Source: Seriola aureovittata | Lineage: Eukaryota; Chordata; Actinopteri; Carangiformes; Carangidae | DNA: 64,000 nt | Assembly (NCBI RefSeq): GCF_021018895.1 | Contig: NC_079373.1 | Location: forward strand, 19,537,501 to 19,601,500 | Direction of reading: 5' to 3' | Shown here: positions 13,300 through 26,190 of the stretch, in pieces | How the letters are laid out: each line of letters begins with the position of its first letter | Numbering within the stretch: position 1 is the stretch's first letter | Notes under the pieces: generated by a model | The model's database searches: none | What the model saw: only the letters and a program-made list of their open reading frames with translations | Told to the model about the DNA's origin: nothing | Position numbers and translations under genes: made by a program

Positions 13300-16200
13300 T
13301 TACGTGCTATTCAGCTTCCGTTTCTTCAGTCGCTCCCGCCAGTCTTCAGGAAGTGCTTCAAAGTTGGCATTCTTTGATGCTTTTCCTCTGGAGAAAAAAA
13401 ACAAACAAAAGTAAAACATTGAGGGTAGGGTTACATAGAATGAAAAAAACTAAAGAAACTAGATGTGAACTCAGTGTAGCTACATCTGTATATCAGTGTT
13501 GTATAGTATGTGCACAATTCAATTTTAATTACATTTTGAGGCTGTTAAAATGGTGATTGGACATTGTATGGAAACATACGTCATGAGCTGCTGTTGCTTC
13601 CAATCCTCGATACTCTTCTTGTTAAGTTGGTCTCTGTCCTCGTCACTGGAGCTGCTCTTCTCTTCCTCATCCAACTCTTTCTGGATGCTCTGCCACTTCT
13701 TCACCAGGGAAGGCATTTTGGTCTTACTCTTCTTTGACTACAGAGCAAAAGAGTGTATCCCAAAGAAAAAAATGTTTTTTTTCTGTGACATTTAACATTG
13801 TGGTGACTTCATATATTGTAGCTTTAATAATGAATATTATTGGTATTTAAGCAAAGTTTTCGTTAAATATATCTAGTACTCTCTTTTGACACGTCATGTA
13901 AATGTAAACTCCAATACTAACCTTATCCTTTTTGGCTTTCTTGGTCTTGTCTGTAGGTGGAGCTTTTGCTCCAGGAGGTTCGAAGGGTGGCTGGGATGGT
14001 GGCAGTGGTGGTTGAGGAGGTAGGGCTGGGACAGGTGGGGCCGGAGGTTCACAAGGAACCAAGGGGGGAGTGACAGCCGGCACACCCCAGTAGGCAGTTG
14101 CTGACATTATAGGAGCTGCAGGCAAAGATAACCCTTATTATTATTATTATAATAATAATAATAGGATAAACATTTAAAGGTTGTTGTTTGAATTACCACT
14201 CTTGCACTACCTCATAGATGCGCTATACTTTGCTCATTATATACATATTTCTGGAAAGTTCTTTCATGTTCTTTGTTTTTATGATTGGAAGCACTTGCAC
14301 CTTCTTGCACTGTAAAATGTTCAGTGTTTAAGGAGGACACTGAAATTGGTCTTGAGTCATGTTTCAGTGGATGTGTAATAAGGCAGTTTACACAGATTAT
14401 CAGGATTAGCAACAAAAAAAACCTATCATATAAAGTTATGTATACACAGATGTGTAGCGATATCTGTTTACCTGCACTGGCAGCAGGCTGGGTGTAGAGA
14501 ATGGGACTGCTGCCAATAGTAATGGCTTTATTCATCTGACCAGCTTTACGTTTCTGACCTTTCCCCAAGGGGCCTGATGACTCTGCAATCTGTGTGAGTG
14601 ACAAGAAATACAATAAAAGTTAAACAATGCTGCACATTACTATTCTAAATTTAAACATGTAAAGCTATCAGGTACAGTATTAACAGAAACAATCTAATTA
14701 AAGAAGAAACTTGATTATGCCAATACCTTCATGCTACCAGCAGCTGGAGGTAAAGGAGGCCTCCCACTGCCGTCTTCCTCAGTTCCAGGGGCTGGAGGCT
14801 CCCCATCATTATCATCATCCATCTCCATCTCCACCTCCATGATCTCTCCATCGCTGTCAGGAGGAGGAGGAGGTGGAGGAGGAGAGCCTGGGGGGAGAGG
14901 CGGAGGCGGGGGAAAGTTGGAAGGTGGAGGTGGGCTGTCGGGAAGAGGAGGTTGGGATGGGGACCAGAATGCACTGGGCTGGGGGGGTGCTGGTGGTGCA
15001 ACAGCGGGATAAGTAGATCCTGTTTTTTGAAATAAGGCAAAAACATGGGGTGTTTGTGAGGGACAGCAAAGCAATGTTCACCTAATATTATCCATGCACA
15101 TGTTCAATAAGAGTCACACTTATTTTTCTTCTCTAAAATTATTAAAGACAACACTTAAAGGGGAGATTTTTTTAGTATGAAGGAGCAGCAGTAGTAATAG
15201 ACTGACCTGTAACCCCACCAGTAGATGCAGATGATGTTTTGGTCTCTCCTTGGCTGGAAGTCTGTGTCTGGGTACCTTGGCTGCCTTTCAGGTCCTCCTC
15301 CTTGTCCTCCTCTGCTGGGAAATCCCACTGGGATTCACCGGTCCGGTCCTTCACATAGAAATACCGCCTGTGCTCTCTAAAGAGTGGGACAACAGAGATA
15401 GAAGACAAGAGTCTCAACGACTGGCCTAGCAACTGGCTGAGTGGCATGATACCCTGGGACTGTGGGGCAAGGGAGTGGACATAATGGCCACAGTAAAGGG
15501 GCAGGGGTGTTGACATGGACAGCAACTTTAGCCATCCAAAAGAAGAGCCCAATTAGAGTGTGGTTATGAATGTGGATAGGGAACCCACCTTGCTCTCAAA
15601 ATTAATAAAGCAAAACAAATCATCTCTAGGTCCTGAAAGTAGCATTCAGCAGCTCACACCATGGTTGTCACATTTGTTCCGTTTTAGACAACCATTCCCA
15701 CCCAGACACAGGAAGACGCCAGAGAGGAAGTATCATCATCATCAACATCATCAACATCATCATCATCATCATCAACAACAACAACCATAGGTCAGAAAAT
15801 AACAAGCACACAATCAACTCATTTCACATCAGAAAGAGGAAAATAAAAAAACAGGAAGACATATGAAATAGAGTTGGTCTGACCTGCTGGATTCCCGTCA
15901 TTGCTCCATCTTCACCTTTTATTTGATGCATGACACTCGTCGCTTCCAGGGCGTCACTCTGTCTGCATTGCATTCTGGGAGTTGTAGTCCTGTAAAGTGC
16001 AAAGCTCTCCCACGCAACCAACCTTCTTACCATACCCCCCCTCCCAATATTTTCCTTTGATTGGACCCGTAATTTGCCCTCACAAAAAAGGGCTTAACAG
16101 TCTGTTATAGGGAGAGGGAGTCCTCTCTGTGGCAGGTATATTTTACAGGAAGCAGGCTGGCCCAGAGTGTATGCTCCCTTATCAGCAAGGCAGAGTGCCA

Positions 16201-19200
16201 GGATAGCATCATAGAAACCTGAAGAGTCTGTTTCTGGTAATTATTTCAATCCACTCGAACTGGTTAAGCTTCTCCCCAAGTCATGTTACAAAGTCTGCAA
16301 CCTCGGCAGTGAAGGGGGTGTAGTCACACGGTAAGATTTTTGGGGGACGAGGGAGTTTAGAGATGTGAAAGGTAAGGAGCGCGTACCTGTCCCAGTGGCA
16401 GGACCAGCCTTTAGGGGTGGCGTTAAGTTCGTAATATTTAATGTGTTCAGCAGCTTCCTGCAGCCTGCGGCGAAGATAGACCCCATTCAGAGCGCCCTCC
16501 CTCCAGTCAGCGATCCGTGTCTGGAAGAAAATTTAAAAAATAAACCAAAAAGAGAAAGGGAAGGGACAGGAGAAGACAAGAGCGAGATAAAAACCCAGAA
16601 AGAGGTAAATTAATGACAAGATAGATGAGTAACATAGAAGAGTAATTACAGTAAGCTTCCAGAATGACACCATGTGATGGATTATTATGAGAATTTTAAA
16701 TATTAAGTACTACCACATGGCGGTGTGCAAAAATGATATGAAATAAAATTAAGCATTAAATATTTTAGAAGCCCCACTGGGATAGCTACAAGTGGAAGCT
16801 ACAGTAATATTGCTTATAAAACTGAAAAACCATCCTCTTACCTCAGTTTGGAGCAGAAGCAACTGGAAGTTTGAGATTGCCTTTTTGTTTATCCCCAGGA
16901 ACTCCATCTTGCTGGTTAAAGTGTTGGCTAATTCTCCAATCTGAAACTACATATTTTTTTGCATTAAAAAATGTCTTAGAAGAGACTGTCACAGTTATTA
17001 TGGTTAGTAATAGTAACATTGCTGTTACTTTGAGCTCGGGCGTTTCCACTTTGAGCTCAGACGTTTCCAATTCTTCTTTTACCGGAGGTTTTGGAACCGT
17101 TTTCTCCTCAGCATTGTCCGTTTCCTTTTCGTCTCCCTCTGCCACATTCTCTAGGACTTTAGAGGGTGCTATAGGACACAAGAGAGGAATTTAAGATTGC
17201 AGGAATTTCTGGATCAAAACATTGACAGGTTGGAGTTTTTAATGTAATTTACCCAACCCTGTCATGCATATCACCCTTCACTAGCACATGTAAACATTTT
17301 GACTCACCAGTCTCTGTGTTGTCCTGTAGGTCTGAGCCCCTGCTGTTAGACTCTGGGCTGGGAGCAGAGGGGAAGGCAGTCTTCCATCGGTTTTTCTTCA
17401 GTAGAAGAGCACGAGAACTAGAGGCTTCTTGGCTTGTCTCAGAACTAGGACTGGAAGCCCCGGTGCTCCCATCACCCTCCTCTAGTGCCCGGAGCTCAGC
17501 CTTGGAGTCACATGTTAGAGTCAGGTTAAAACTAAGTGATATTGAAATTAACATATGTCACTAATGTAAGAATGCAACTACTGTGCACTAAAAGACAATT
17601 TCAAAGTAATTCCTACCAGTAATCAAAGTTAACAGAAAAGCCGGCTTCAAATGCCTACCTTTTTCCTCTCCAGAGCCAGTTCCAACTCCATTGTGTCTTC
17701 CTCTGTCTCCTCCTCACCATCCGAATTATCTCCCGACTGCTTCTTGGCACACACATCTTTCTGGACAGTCGGGGCTGAGTCCGAGTCACGCAGAGGGGTA
17801 GAGGGGGATCCTGCAGGGCGTACACCCTCTCCATCAGAATCCAAACTGTTCTCTGTCTCATCCAAACCTTTTAGTAGCCTTTTTCTCCATTTTTCCTCTG
17901 CTTCTTTCACTTCAGAGGGGATCAGAGGACCAAGCAGAGACGCAGCCACTCCACGGCGCTCCTCCTCTTCACTTGTGAGTCCTACAACACTCTCGATTAC
18001 CTCCTTTTGTACAAAACATGAGAGTAATATATCAAAACTCAAATTAATAATCTTAAATACCACAGAATCAAGCTGATTCACATTTGTGTTGGACTTGAAT
18101 GAAACTTGCCTTCACTTTGGTCTCTTTCACTGATGTCTGGGCTGCAGCAGATGCAGCCTTTTCCTCTGTGTAATAACCTCCATGGGCTGTGCCATTGCCA
18201 TTAACGCTAGAGCTTCAAAGAAACATACATAACACATCAAACAACTGAATTTCTGTAGTGGGACTAAACCAAGAAAACTGAAACGAAGTGTACCTCAGAA
18301 TATGTAGGTACAGTCATTTTATCTGGCTTCAAAGATGAAGATGCCATTCACAAAGTTCTGATAATACACCCTGTCTTTCTGTCGGTCACTTTTACCTGTT
18401 GGCATACTGCCCCAGGCTTTGCACCTGATCAGCTAGGTAGTGTGGCAGCTCCCAGGACACCTCGTTGGTCACAGTGTTCCAGTAGTAGTAGCAACCAGAG
18501 TTGTCATCCCATACCTCCTGCCAGTCTCCCATCTCTACACCCACTGCAAAAAAGCATATGCATGAGATGACACGGAACAAAGGATGACATATTTTAGGTG
18601 ATATATTATGCACACTTTCTCTCTTCCCATAAAAACACTGTCATAATTTAGGAAATATAATGAATGATTTCATTAGTGTTTAGCAATCTGGAAAGTTGAT
18701 CCAAAACATCAAAATTCTGCTGTTCTACAAGGTAGTTGGCAAAAAAATCTCTTTCCTTATATTATAAAGACACCTATAATTATCATGCAATTGCTTTGTT
18801 AAAATATTACAACAGAGACATGAAAAGGTCTTGACTGGAGTGGAGGAGGCATCCACATTTTTTATCTTTAATACAGACAGATTTGGCAGATGCTTTTATC
18901 CAAAGTGACTCACAAGTGAGGGACAACACTAAAGCTTCAGTGCAATAGGAGACCTTTGTGTAAGTAGTAATTACTACATCTATTCAATAAGTGCAAGGAG
19001 ATCAGGTAAAGAAACGAACCAAAATTGCATAGTAAATTTCAGTTAGGCATGTTAGGGTGTCGCAAATAGTTACCTCCAGCTAGTGAGTACTGAGTATTAT
19101 ACTCAAAATCTGTACTTTGCTGATTCTGTTCTTCACTGGTAGCCGGCTGCTGAGTATTAACCTCAGGTCTGGGTGGGGTAGCAGTTGGGACTGAAGGATG

Positions 19201-20467
19201 AGATGATGCATCATCTGTACTTGGCTGAGTCGTGATTGCATCAATTTCCTGTGGTGGGAAAATGACAACAGTAATGAATGTTTTTGACAATAATATGTTT
19301 TCAGTCCAAAGTATGAACAACACTCTTCTAAGAACTATTCTTTACATAAATAATGTGATTTATTAATGAAGAACTAGGCCCAAGTTAGCACTGTGTTTGT
19401 TGCTTCTGTGAATTTGAGGGTGTACTTCTTAAAAGATAATTTAGGATTAACATTAACACCGTTTAACAGTCCAGATAGCAAAAGAAGGGATTAAGATGTG
19501 CAGCAAAATATATACTCACAGCCATGAAATTGGCCAGTGTACTGTCGATGTCTGCTGATTGGTTGTGTTGAGAAGTTGCAGTTGAACGCTGAGAGTCTCC
19601 AGCATCCTCTTCATCACTATCCTCGTAGGCTCCAAGCAGGGACAACCCCTCTACAGGTGGAGACAAAACAACTTGGCTCAGTCAAACGAGACTTTTTTGT
19701 TTCCACTGACTAGGATACACACACACACAGTAACCTTACCTGTGGCCTTTACTGCGGGAGCTTTCATGTTTGTGATTCTCACGAATCTGTGCCCATCACC
19801 CTCCTGCTCGTCTGCAATTCACACAGCCAAAAGGTTAATGTTGAGCCTCAACAGTTAGACTGCAGCAAGATGGCTAGCTAACGTTCCACGCAGACACAGA
19901 CTGGCTAATGGTTGGAAGCTAACGTTATTCACCCACACAAGCACAGTCCTCACACGCATAGATAATGCAAGTATAGCGTAACACTATTTATATGTTACGT
20001 AGGTTAATTAAGTATTGGTTAACTGACCCAGTCATTTGCCATAAGCCTATATCTGGCAAGCCCCCAAACCTGCTAGCTTAGCAAGATGGCAGCTAGCTTC
20101 TGGTCGATCCGCTACATGAAAAAACAAAGATTTCGTTGCTTTAGCTATAGCCACTTGGCTGTTTTTGTTGACAGTGTATATCTGCACCACATATTAACTA
20201 ATTTGTTAGCTAAATATTGCTGTGAATTGTTACTGTCTTTGTTTCTTTACCAGCTGGGCCCATTCTACATACCGCGACCGTTTAGCCTTCAGCTAGCCTG
20301 AAACTAACAAGCCACTGTGATAGCATGTTTTCAAAAAAATTACCATCAGATCCCGAGGGCGCTTCTTCCCTCTCTCCGGCGTTCCCACTGCGGATCCCGG
20401 GAGGTGAAAGCTGTAGGATTGTTCTCCGACCGACTGCTCCTCCTGTGAGGCGACTTTTCTTCCCCAT
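13300..20467 (-). CDS. fnbp4: Formin-binding protein 4, two WW domains
   Basis: About 17 exons, starting at the ATG at 20467 (MGKKSR, as in human FNBP4). Main coding blocks are near 20.34-20.47, 19.74-19.81, 19.52-19.65, 19.07-19.25, 18.40-18.54, 18.11-18.21, 17.66-18.00, 17.31-17.50, 17.03-17.17, 16.85-16.95, 16.40-16.52, 15.21-15.38, 14.72-15.02, 14.47-14.59, 13.92-14.11 and 13.58-13.74 kb and 13300-13388. WW1 (GDWQEVWDDNSGCYYYWN...WELP) lies at 18.40-18.54 kb. WW2 is split by an intron: KGWSCHWD ends near 16397 and EHRRYFYVKDRTGESQWDFP resumes at 15377. Polyproline runs follow at 14.7-15.0 and 13.95-14.1 kb. The C-terminus (NANFEALPEDWRERLKKRK) matches the family end. FNBP4 is known as a nuclear protein whose WW domains bind proline-rich formin FH1 segments. 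The head-to-tail order with agbl2 is conserved. Confidence 0.95.
14130..14165. repeat. Mirrored (TTA)n/(TAA)n tract in an fnbp4 intron
   Basis: A run of TTA units switches to its reverse complement TAA at its centre. Together they form a short inverted repeat able to fold into an AT hairpin. Confidence 0.7.
15729..15785. repeat. (ATC)n/(AAC)n microsatellite in an fnbp4 intron
   Basis: Runs of ATC interspersed with AAC triplets end in a run of CAA. A histidine/glutamine-rich open frame across it is an artefact of the repeat. Confidence 0.85.
15970..15990 (-). promoter_or_regulatory. ZNF143/THAP11 (SBS)-type motif inside the fnbp4 WW2 intron
   Basis: On the minus strand the sequence reads GGACTACAACTCCCAGAATG followed by C. 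This matches the known ACTACAAnTCCCAGAATGC promoter element nearly perfectly. It lies about 0.6 kb before the exon carrying the second half of WW2. It could mark an internal promoter or ride on a dispersed repeat. Confidence 0.55.
18880..18950. repeat. Fragment of a common teleost dispersed repeat
   Basis: The core GCAGATGCTTTTATCCAAAG followed by TGACTCACA resembles a motif I recall as recurring widely in fish genomes as part of a short interspersed element. It sits in an fnbp4 intron. The exact family is not determined here. Confidence 0.5.
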
Positions 20468-20833
20468 CCCTAGTAAGAGGGCCTGCTCCCTTCACTGGCG
20501 TCGTTGTTGCGGCTCTGCTCTGCTGTTTCGAGCTGCTGCCACAAGCGCAGGCATTAACTTCCGGATCATAGGGTCATGTTTTGTGTTTAGCAGAAGCTGA
20601 GGTAGAATGCCAGCTAAGTTGCTAACGAGCTTAGGCATCATTAAGTCAATAGAAAACATCGTTGTTAAATCTTCTTCTTTTGTCTTTCAGCCTTTTTCTA
20701 ATTTTTACGAGTGATCTAGCTTGTGGACCAAAAGCTAACACCCGGATTCTTGAGTGTGTAGTTTAATAAACGTAATATGGGAGGGTGAAGATAAGCAATT
20801 AGCTACACAGTTTAGAAGGGGAGCCTCCCACTG
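20468..20833. promoter_or_regulatory. Divergent promoter region between fnbp4 and seipin
   Basis: The start codons are about 366 bp apart on opposite strands. No TATA box is evident and the fnbp4 side is GC-richer, which fits a shared housekeeping-type promoter. The 5' UTRs of both genes must lie here. Confidence 0.5.
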
Positions 20834-22099
20834 ATGTATGAACACAGGGATCCACCACAGAGGCAGCAGTCAGCAGGGCTCGAAGGAGGAACAAGTGCCC
20901 AAACCAGGACCAGAGGAAGGTCGGGGAGCTACGGATCAGAGTCGATGGGGGCAACGATGGGACCCCTTCTCCACTGGCTGCACGATGTGGCAGCTGTGAC
21001 TCTCCTCAAAGCCCGTCGGACTCTATTTCAAGCTGGCATCCTGTTTTGTGTCCTGGGGCTGCTGCTGTGGGTGTCCATCTTTCTCTATGGAAGCTTCTAC
21101 TACTCCTACATGCCCACTGTGAGCTTCTCCACGCCTGTGCACTTCTACTACTCCTCTGATTGTGATGTCTCTGAGCAAATGCTTTGTTCATTCCCCAAAG
21201 CCAACATCTCTTTTATGAAGAATGAGAGAGACCAGGTGATGGCTTACGGCCAGCCTTATCGCATATCTTTGGAGTTAGAGATGCCAGAGTCCCCTGTGAA
21301 TGAAATGTTGGGTATGTTCATGGTCAAGATGTCTTCGTATACCAAGGGTGGGAAGACTGTCTCATCAGTGGGACGATCTACAATGCTGCATTACCGCTCC
21401 AGCCTCCTGCAGACGCTCGGTACTTTACTGTTCTCTCCTTTGCTTCTGAGTGGGATGGCTGAGCAGAAGCAGCTCATACAAGTTGAGCTCTTCTCAGACT
21501 ACAAGACAAATGCTTATCAACCAACTGTTGGTGCTGTCATTGAGATCCAGTCCAAACGAGTGCAGATCTACTCATCTCAGCTCCGTATCCATGCCTACTT
21601 CACTGGTATACGCTATGTTCTGTACACCTTCCCTCTGACATCTGCAGTGATCGGCGTGGCCACCAATTTTGCCTTCCTCAGTGTCATTGTGCTGTTCAGC
21701 TACCTGCAGTTCATATGGGGTGGGCTCTGGCCTCCAGACCAAGTAAGAGTCAGAGTTATGATAGGAGACAACACCCGCATCCAGCAGAGGAGAGAAGAGG
21801 CCCGGAAGCGCATGGAGAGAGAAAATTCACAGAAGGAACTTGATGTTCCCAAAGTGATTGGATCTGTGAATGAATCTGATTTCCAGGGAAGTGACACAGC
21901 GGCTGAGCTGTCCTCAAAGAAGCCCTCAGTTATCCCAGATGCCTCTGGGGATGATGCACCAGATACCAAGGAGGAAGAGTCTCATGACTCCAAGGAGCCT
22001 GATGAGAAAGACAGCTCAGACGTGTTGGATGGATGCCCGCTGCCTCACCAGGGTGAGACAACCCTCCGACAGAGACCTGGACCCTGGATGAGCCTGTGA
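20834..22099 (+). CDS. bscl2: Seipin (lipid droplet biogenesis protein), single-exon reading frame
   Basis: One uninterrupted 421-residue frame aligns along the whole of human seipin. It has the N-terminal helix and first membrane span (about residues 64-86), then [39 protein letters not shown], and the second span (about 266-290) ending in [11 protein letters not shown]. An NIS glycosylation sequon at residue 124 corresponds to the disease-linked human NVS site. The acidic cytoplasmic tail ends in LRQRPGPW, like human LRQRP. Seipin is known to form an ER ring at ER-lipid droplet contacts and to guide triglyceride droplet growth. Human BSCL2 has many introns, whereas none interrupts this frame, which suggests a retrocopy or wholesale intron loss. 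The frame is intact, so the gene is probably active. A paralogue (bscl2l) is an alternative name. Confidence 0.93.
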   Translation: MYEHRDPPQRQQSAGLEGGTSAQTRTRGRSGSYGSESMGATMGPLLHWLHDVAAVTLLKARRTLFQAGILFCVLGLLLWVSIFLYGSFYYSYMPTVSFSTPVHFYYSSDCDVSEQMLCSFPKANISFMKNERDQVMAYGQPYRISLELEMPESPVNEMLGMFMVKMSSYTKGGKTVSSVGRSTMLHYRSSLLQTLGTLLFSPLLLSGMAEQKQLIQVELFSDYKTNAYQPTVGAVIEIQSKRVQIYSSQLRIHAYFTGIRYVLYTFPLTSAVIGVATNFAFLSVIVLFSYLQFIWGGLWPPDQVRVRVMIGDNTRIQQRREEARKRMERENSQKELDVPKVIGSVNESDFQGSDTAAELSSKKPSVIPDASGDDAPDTKEEESHDSKEPDEKDSSDVLDGCPLPHQGETTLRQRPGPWMSL

Positions 22100-23600
22100 A
22101 CCATGCCACCGCACACGCTTAAAGTACCTGCAGTGTATGTTCATTTGCCATCTTATATCCCATCACTCCTCAGCAGATGGGAAGTGATTTGGCAGATACT
22201 GATAGATTCAAGTTAACCCACTGTTTAATTGGCACAAATACAAATGCATGAGAATATATTACCTGTGTTGTAGCTAACAAACTACAGCTTATTGTCTTGT
22301 CTTGATAGGTTTACCTCATAACTTTGACCTCTGCTCACCTCTTTCTGCTAATTGTCTGCTCAGTGGACACAGTCCTGAAGACAAAAGCACTATTACAGTC
22401 TTATGTTTGTGCCACTTGTGTTTTGATTGTGGCCATAGCAGGAGGTTGCTACATTCCAGCTCTGTGTTGTCCAACATTATTGTCAGCAGAAATCTGGCAT
22501 GACCATCAGCTGTTGTCCAACACTTTAACGCACCCTTTTTAAGTCTGTTGAACCTGTTTGTGTTTTATTGTTCTGATGTCTGTAGGGTGGCACATTGCCA
22601 CATCATGGCCAGCTTACAATAACTGAGTCACACATCCTGACAATCTTTACATATAGATAAAAGTAGAGATTGACTCGTCTTACTTACCAATTCAAACATA
22701 ATTAGACTTGATTGTATTTGAATGTAGCTGATGTGCACTTGAAAAAAAAATTTCACTCTAGATTTGGAAATTCCAGAACTGTTTCACACCCTTTTAGATC
22801 CACACAAACATGCCTTGTGATATATTTTTCACAGAAGTTCTGTCATAGCAATTCGTTTTGGAAAATTTGCCTTAAAAAGTGTCTTTGTCTTTGTTTTTAA
22901 TAACTTACCAGAAAAAAAATCCAAGTGGTCCAGCATGAGGAATTAGTTGAATTTTCTTTTCATCGTGCAAATAGAGACGTTCTATCTCAGTGTAATGGCT
23001 GACTTAACTGCCGTGGCACATTAAGTCAGGGGTTCAGCGCTTCTACAAAGTTGCTTTTCATTTCATCTGACCATTGTATTCAGTATCTGTTACAGTACAG
23101 TTTGCTCTCTGCGGTTTAATGTTGTGAACATATGTATTTATTTGTGTGTTTTCATCACAACAAAGAACCAAGATATTTTTAGATGGGTCTTTTAAGAAAT
23201 ATATGTTTGTTAATAGGTCTGTTAATAAAACATGTCTGTAACATCAAGGAACATACAGTATGAGAGGGATAAGGGGAGATACTCTTGTAACGTTGGCTCT
23301 TGCTGGTAAAGCTAATGATGATAAGGTAATGTAGGAATTGTTTGGATATAGCTCAGCCTCCATGTGTTTAACCTACACTTCAGGCGAGTTTAGGGTTTAA
23401 GCAAGTATATGTATGGGTTTGTTCAAGTTGTGTTGATATAGGATTTTGTACCAAAGATTAATAAGAAGCACTCATCACTTGGTTATCCTCAATTGTGTCT
23501 TTTAGGATATTCTTCTAAATGCCTCTGAAGTTACATAGGTATATGTTATTTATGCACTGATACTGAATTAAACAAATAAAAAAATACAGTGGTGCACATC
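22100..23600 (+). other. Seipin 3' UTR
   Basis: Sequence after the seipin stop, with an AATAAA at 23575-23580 as the likely polyadenylation signal. It holds no convincing reading frame. Confidence 0.5.
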
Positions 23601-25365
23601 TTCTTCTCTTTTAATGTCGCTAACACGAGTTTGGGTGACATCTTTTTCAAATAACAAAGCAGCTTAAATATTTCAATCTATAGAAAAAACTGATGTGATG
23701 GGTTTTAGTAGGGTTTTCAGGAAAGATTTTTTGTACACCATGAAATTTTGAGACCAAAATGTGAGATCTTTTTATCAAAACTTTTGGTCACATACATAGT
23801 AAAAAAGAAAATTTACTTTACTTTATTGAAAAAAGCATCTTGTCTCTCTGGATGTAGAACATATTAACCAGTCAAAAATATAGTATACTTACTTTTACTT
23901 TTTAAATTAATTAAAAAAAAGAGTTTTGAGTCCGATCAGAAAGCATTTTAAAAATTAAGCAGTGATTGTTGACAGGGTTGTATTAAGCCATACTTTTACA
24001 GTAACATAATTAAAAACCATATCTACCATTATTATATCTATTGGTTAGATACAAAGATATTATACAGATTTATTTTTATACACACCACACTTATATTTTA
24101 GATTAAGGCATTAAGGTTTTCAGTATCTAGATTGAGGATACGCACCTTTAGCTATTTATGCTTTTTCAAAATAAGATAATTAAGTATCATTGTCATAAAT
24201 CACAATCATAAAAATAGCTAAACCAAATAAAACAGAAAGCTGTCTTATTACATAGAACCTGTAGAATCATACCAACAGACAGCAAAGTGTTGTTATCTTT
24301 AATAGGAAGCTGAATGAAAGATGAAAATACAGTTGTGCATGCAATTAGAAATAATATTCCCAGTAAAATGGCTGGTATGCAGCCTTTTCTCATCTCTCAA
24401 TATTAAAAAGGATTCAAAATGTGCAAAATGATATTTTTAACAATGACATATAATCTTGTTTACAGAACATTTTCCTGGTACATTTAGGAATTAGAAAGCT
24501 GCATTTGTGATCTGTTTCAAATCAGAACCATTGCGATGATATTAAGGACCATTAGCAGCCTTTATTCAAAGCCACAGCCCCAATCTATCAGATGAATTAT
24601 GCATTGGTCTGGTTAAGGAGTGCGCTAATTGACTTAAACCATCCATCACTTGTATTAAAAACCTCACTGTATTTAGCCTCAGCAGGTACATGTATTATCT
24701 CAGACTCTGCTGGAACAATTTCTCCTCTTCTTTTTCTTGGTATTTGCAGAATAAATTTAGTTATCACAGAAAACCTTTGAAATTATATGGTGCCATTTCA
24801 TGCCTTTTGTTGATTTAATGATGACGTTGTGCATCTGTTGACATCAGGGTTATCTGGAACTAAGCAAATTCATAGATGACCCCCAGAATAGCCTCAGCAA
24901 CAACTAACTGCATAGTCAATTTAATGGAAAAGTATGAATATCATTCTGTATTACTGTCCCACAAACACACACACACAGTACTGTTTACTGCTCTAATGCT
25001 GAAATCTGATATGGTGAAAATTAAAATCAATTTACAAAGTCACTATTGTTGCAACTGATCGTTTGAAGGTATATACAGAGTTTTACAAATTTAAATAAGA
25101 CACTGACATTTTATACATATTAAAACCAAACATATTAAACATTTTAATTTCAAGATTCAAATGTCCCTTTTTACACAGGTCACATTTCTGGACTATTTTT
25201 TACTTAGTGTCTTATATTAAAGCTCATATGACTGGTTTTACCATATATGGACCAAAGACCAACACCCTGACGTACAGCACACCCTTCCACCGTAGTGTTC
25301 CACTTGAATGTCATCCTGTGCTGGCAGGCCTCGCCACGGCTGAAGGTCACTTTGCTCCTTGACCC
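23601..25365. other. AT-rich intergenic region / lrrc10 3' UTR
   Basis: No coding exon was recognised. The part next to 25365 should be lrrc10 3' UTR; a minus-strand AATAAA at 24566-24561 is one candidate end. The rest is AT-rich with short poly-A and poly-T runs. Confidence 0.4.
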
Positions 25366-26190
25366 CTAAATGTTGTGCTCCTCTTCAGGTTGTACTTCCG
25401 TGACCTCAGCTGTAGTCTCACTGGCTGCTTTTGACCCATCATCTTCCTGCTCATCATCTGAGCTATCTGCCCAGCGTCCGACTCTCCTGACACCCTCACC
25501 TACTGCTGGAGCGTTAACACAGGGGTTGTGGTCATAAATGACAAGTTTCAACCCCTGCATGTGAGACAGGCCTGGGAATTGGCGTATTTTGTTCCGATCC
25601 ACATCAATGACAGCTAGAAAGTGCATTTCCAGCAACACTGGTGGGAACTCTGCCAGCTGGTTCCCAGCAAGCCAGATACTTCTTAGCTCTTCCAGCCGTT
25701 TAAGTTCTTTCGGTAAACTCCGTATCTGGTTATAACCGAGGTGCAGGGTCTTGAGATTAGAGAGCTCACAAACCACCTTAGGGAAAACAGTGAAGCAATT
25801 AGTCTCCAGCCACAGAGTACTAAGTTCCTTGAGCTCTCGCAGTTCTCTGGGGAGGTGGTAAAGCCTGTTGTTGCCCAGGTAAAGGATGTTGAGCTGGGGC
25901 AATCTGCAAACAGCTGCTGGGAGCTCTTCAAAGCAGTTAAAGTCAAGGGCCAGCAGCTGCAGCTTCCTTAGACCCTCCAGCTCAGCAGGTAAAGTGCTGA
26001 GGTTGTTGTCACTCAGGTAGAGCTTCACCAGCTCGTCAAAGACACAGGCAGCAACAGGTAGCCGACGCAACTGCCGGCCGCTCAGGTCTAGGGTCCGATC
26101 AAGAGGCATCTCCTTCAGGTCTCCTACTAAGAAGCGTTGACAGCGCTCTGAGGGAATGAAGGCGATGACGCCTCGCATGGCGTTACCCAT
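25366..26190 (-). CDS. lrrc10: Leucine-rich repeat-containing protein 10 (heart-enriched LRR protein)
   Basis: A single coding exon encodes 274 residues (human LRRC10 is 277, also a single exon). The ATG at 26190 gives the family start MGNAMRGVIAFIP. An in-frame Met 19 codons upstream (26247) is possible but breaks the conserved MGN start, a potential N-myristoylation site. About seven LRRs span residues 30-215 (LVKLYLSDNNLSTLP, LQLLALDFNCFEELP, LNILYLGNNRLYHLP and so on). They are followed by the LRRC10-specific LVIYDHNPC and GVRRVGRWA, then an acidic tail. These signatures fit LRRC10 rather than LRRC10B. LRRC10 is known to be cardiomyocyte-enriched, to bind actin/alpha-actinin and to modulate L-type calcium channels. 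It lies upstream of cnot2, echoing human 12q15. Confidence 0.92.
   Translation of the reverse strand: MGNAMRGVIAFIPSERCQRFLVGDLKEMPLDRTLDLSGRQLRRLPVAACVFDELVKLYLSDNNLSTLPAELEGLRKLQLLALDFNCFEELPAAVCRLPQLNILYLGNNRLYHLPRELRELKELSTLWLETNCFTVFPKVVCELSNLKTLHLGYNQIRSLPKELKRLEELRSIWLAGNQLAEFPPVLLEMHFLAVIDVDRNKIRQFPGLSHMQGLKLVIYDHNPCVNAPAVGEGVRRVGRWADSSDDEQEDDGSKAASETTAEVTEVQPEEEHNI

Noticed and set aside
14731..15012. Glycine-rich open frame on the plus strand
   Set aside because: It is the antisense of the fnbp4 polyproline exon; the minus-strand product matches FNBP4.
15560..15790. Open frame ending in a His/Gln run
   Set aside because: Created by an ATC/AAC microsatellite in an fnbp4 intron.
17651..18076. 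141-codon serine-rich open frame on the plus strand
   Set aside because: Antisense of the acidic Glu/Ser fnbp4 exon, which is long and GC-balanced; there is no independent support.
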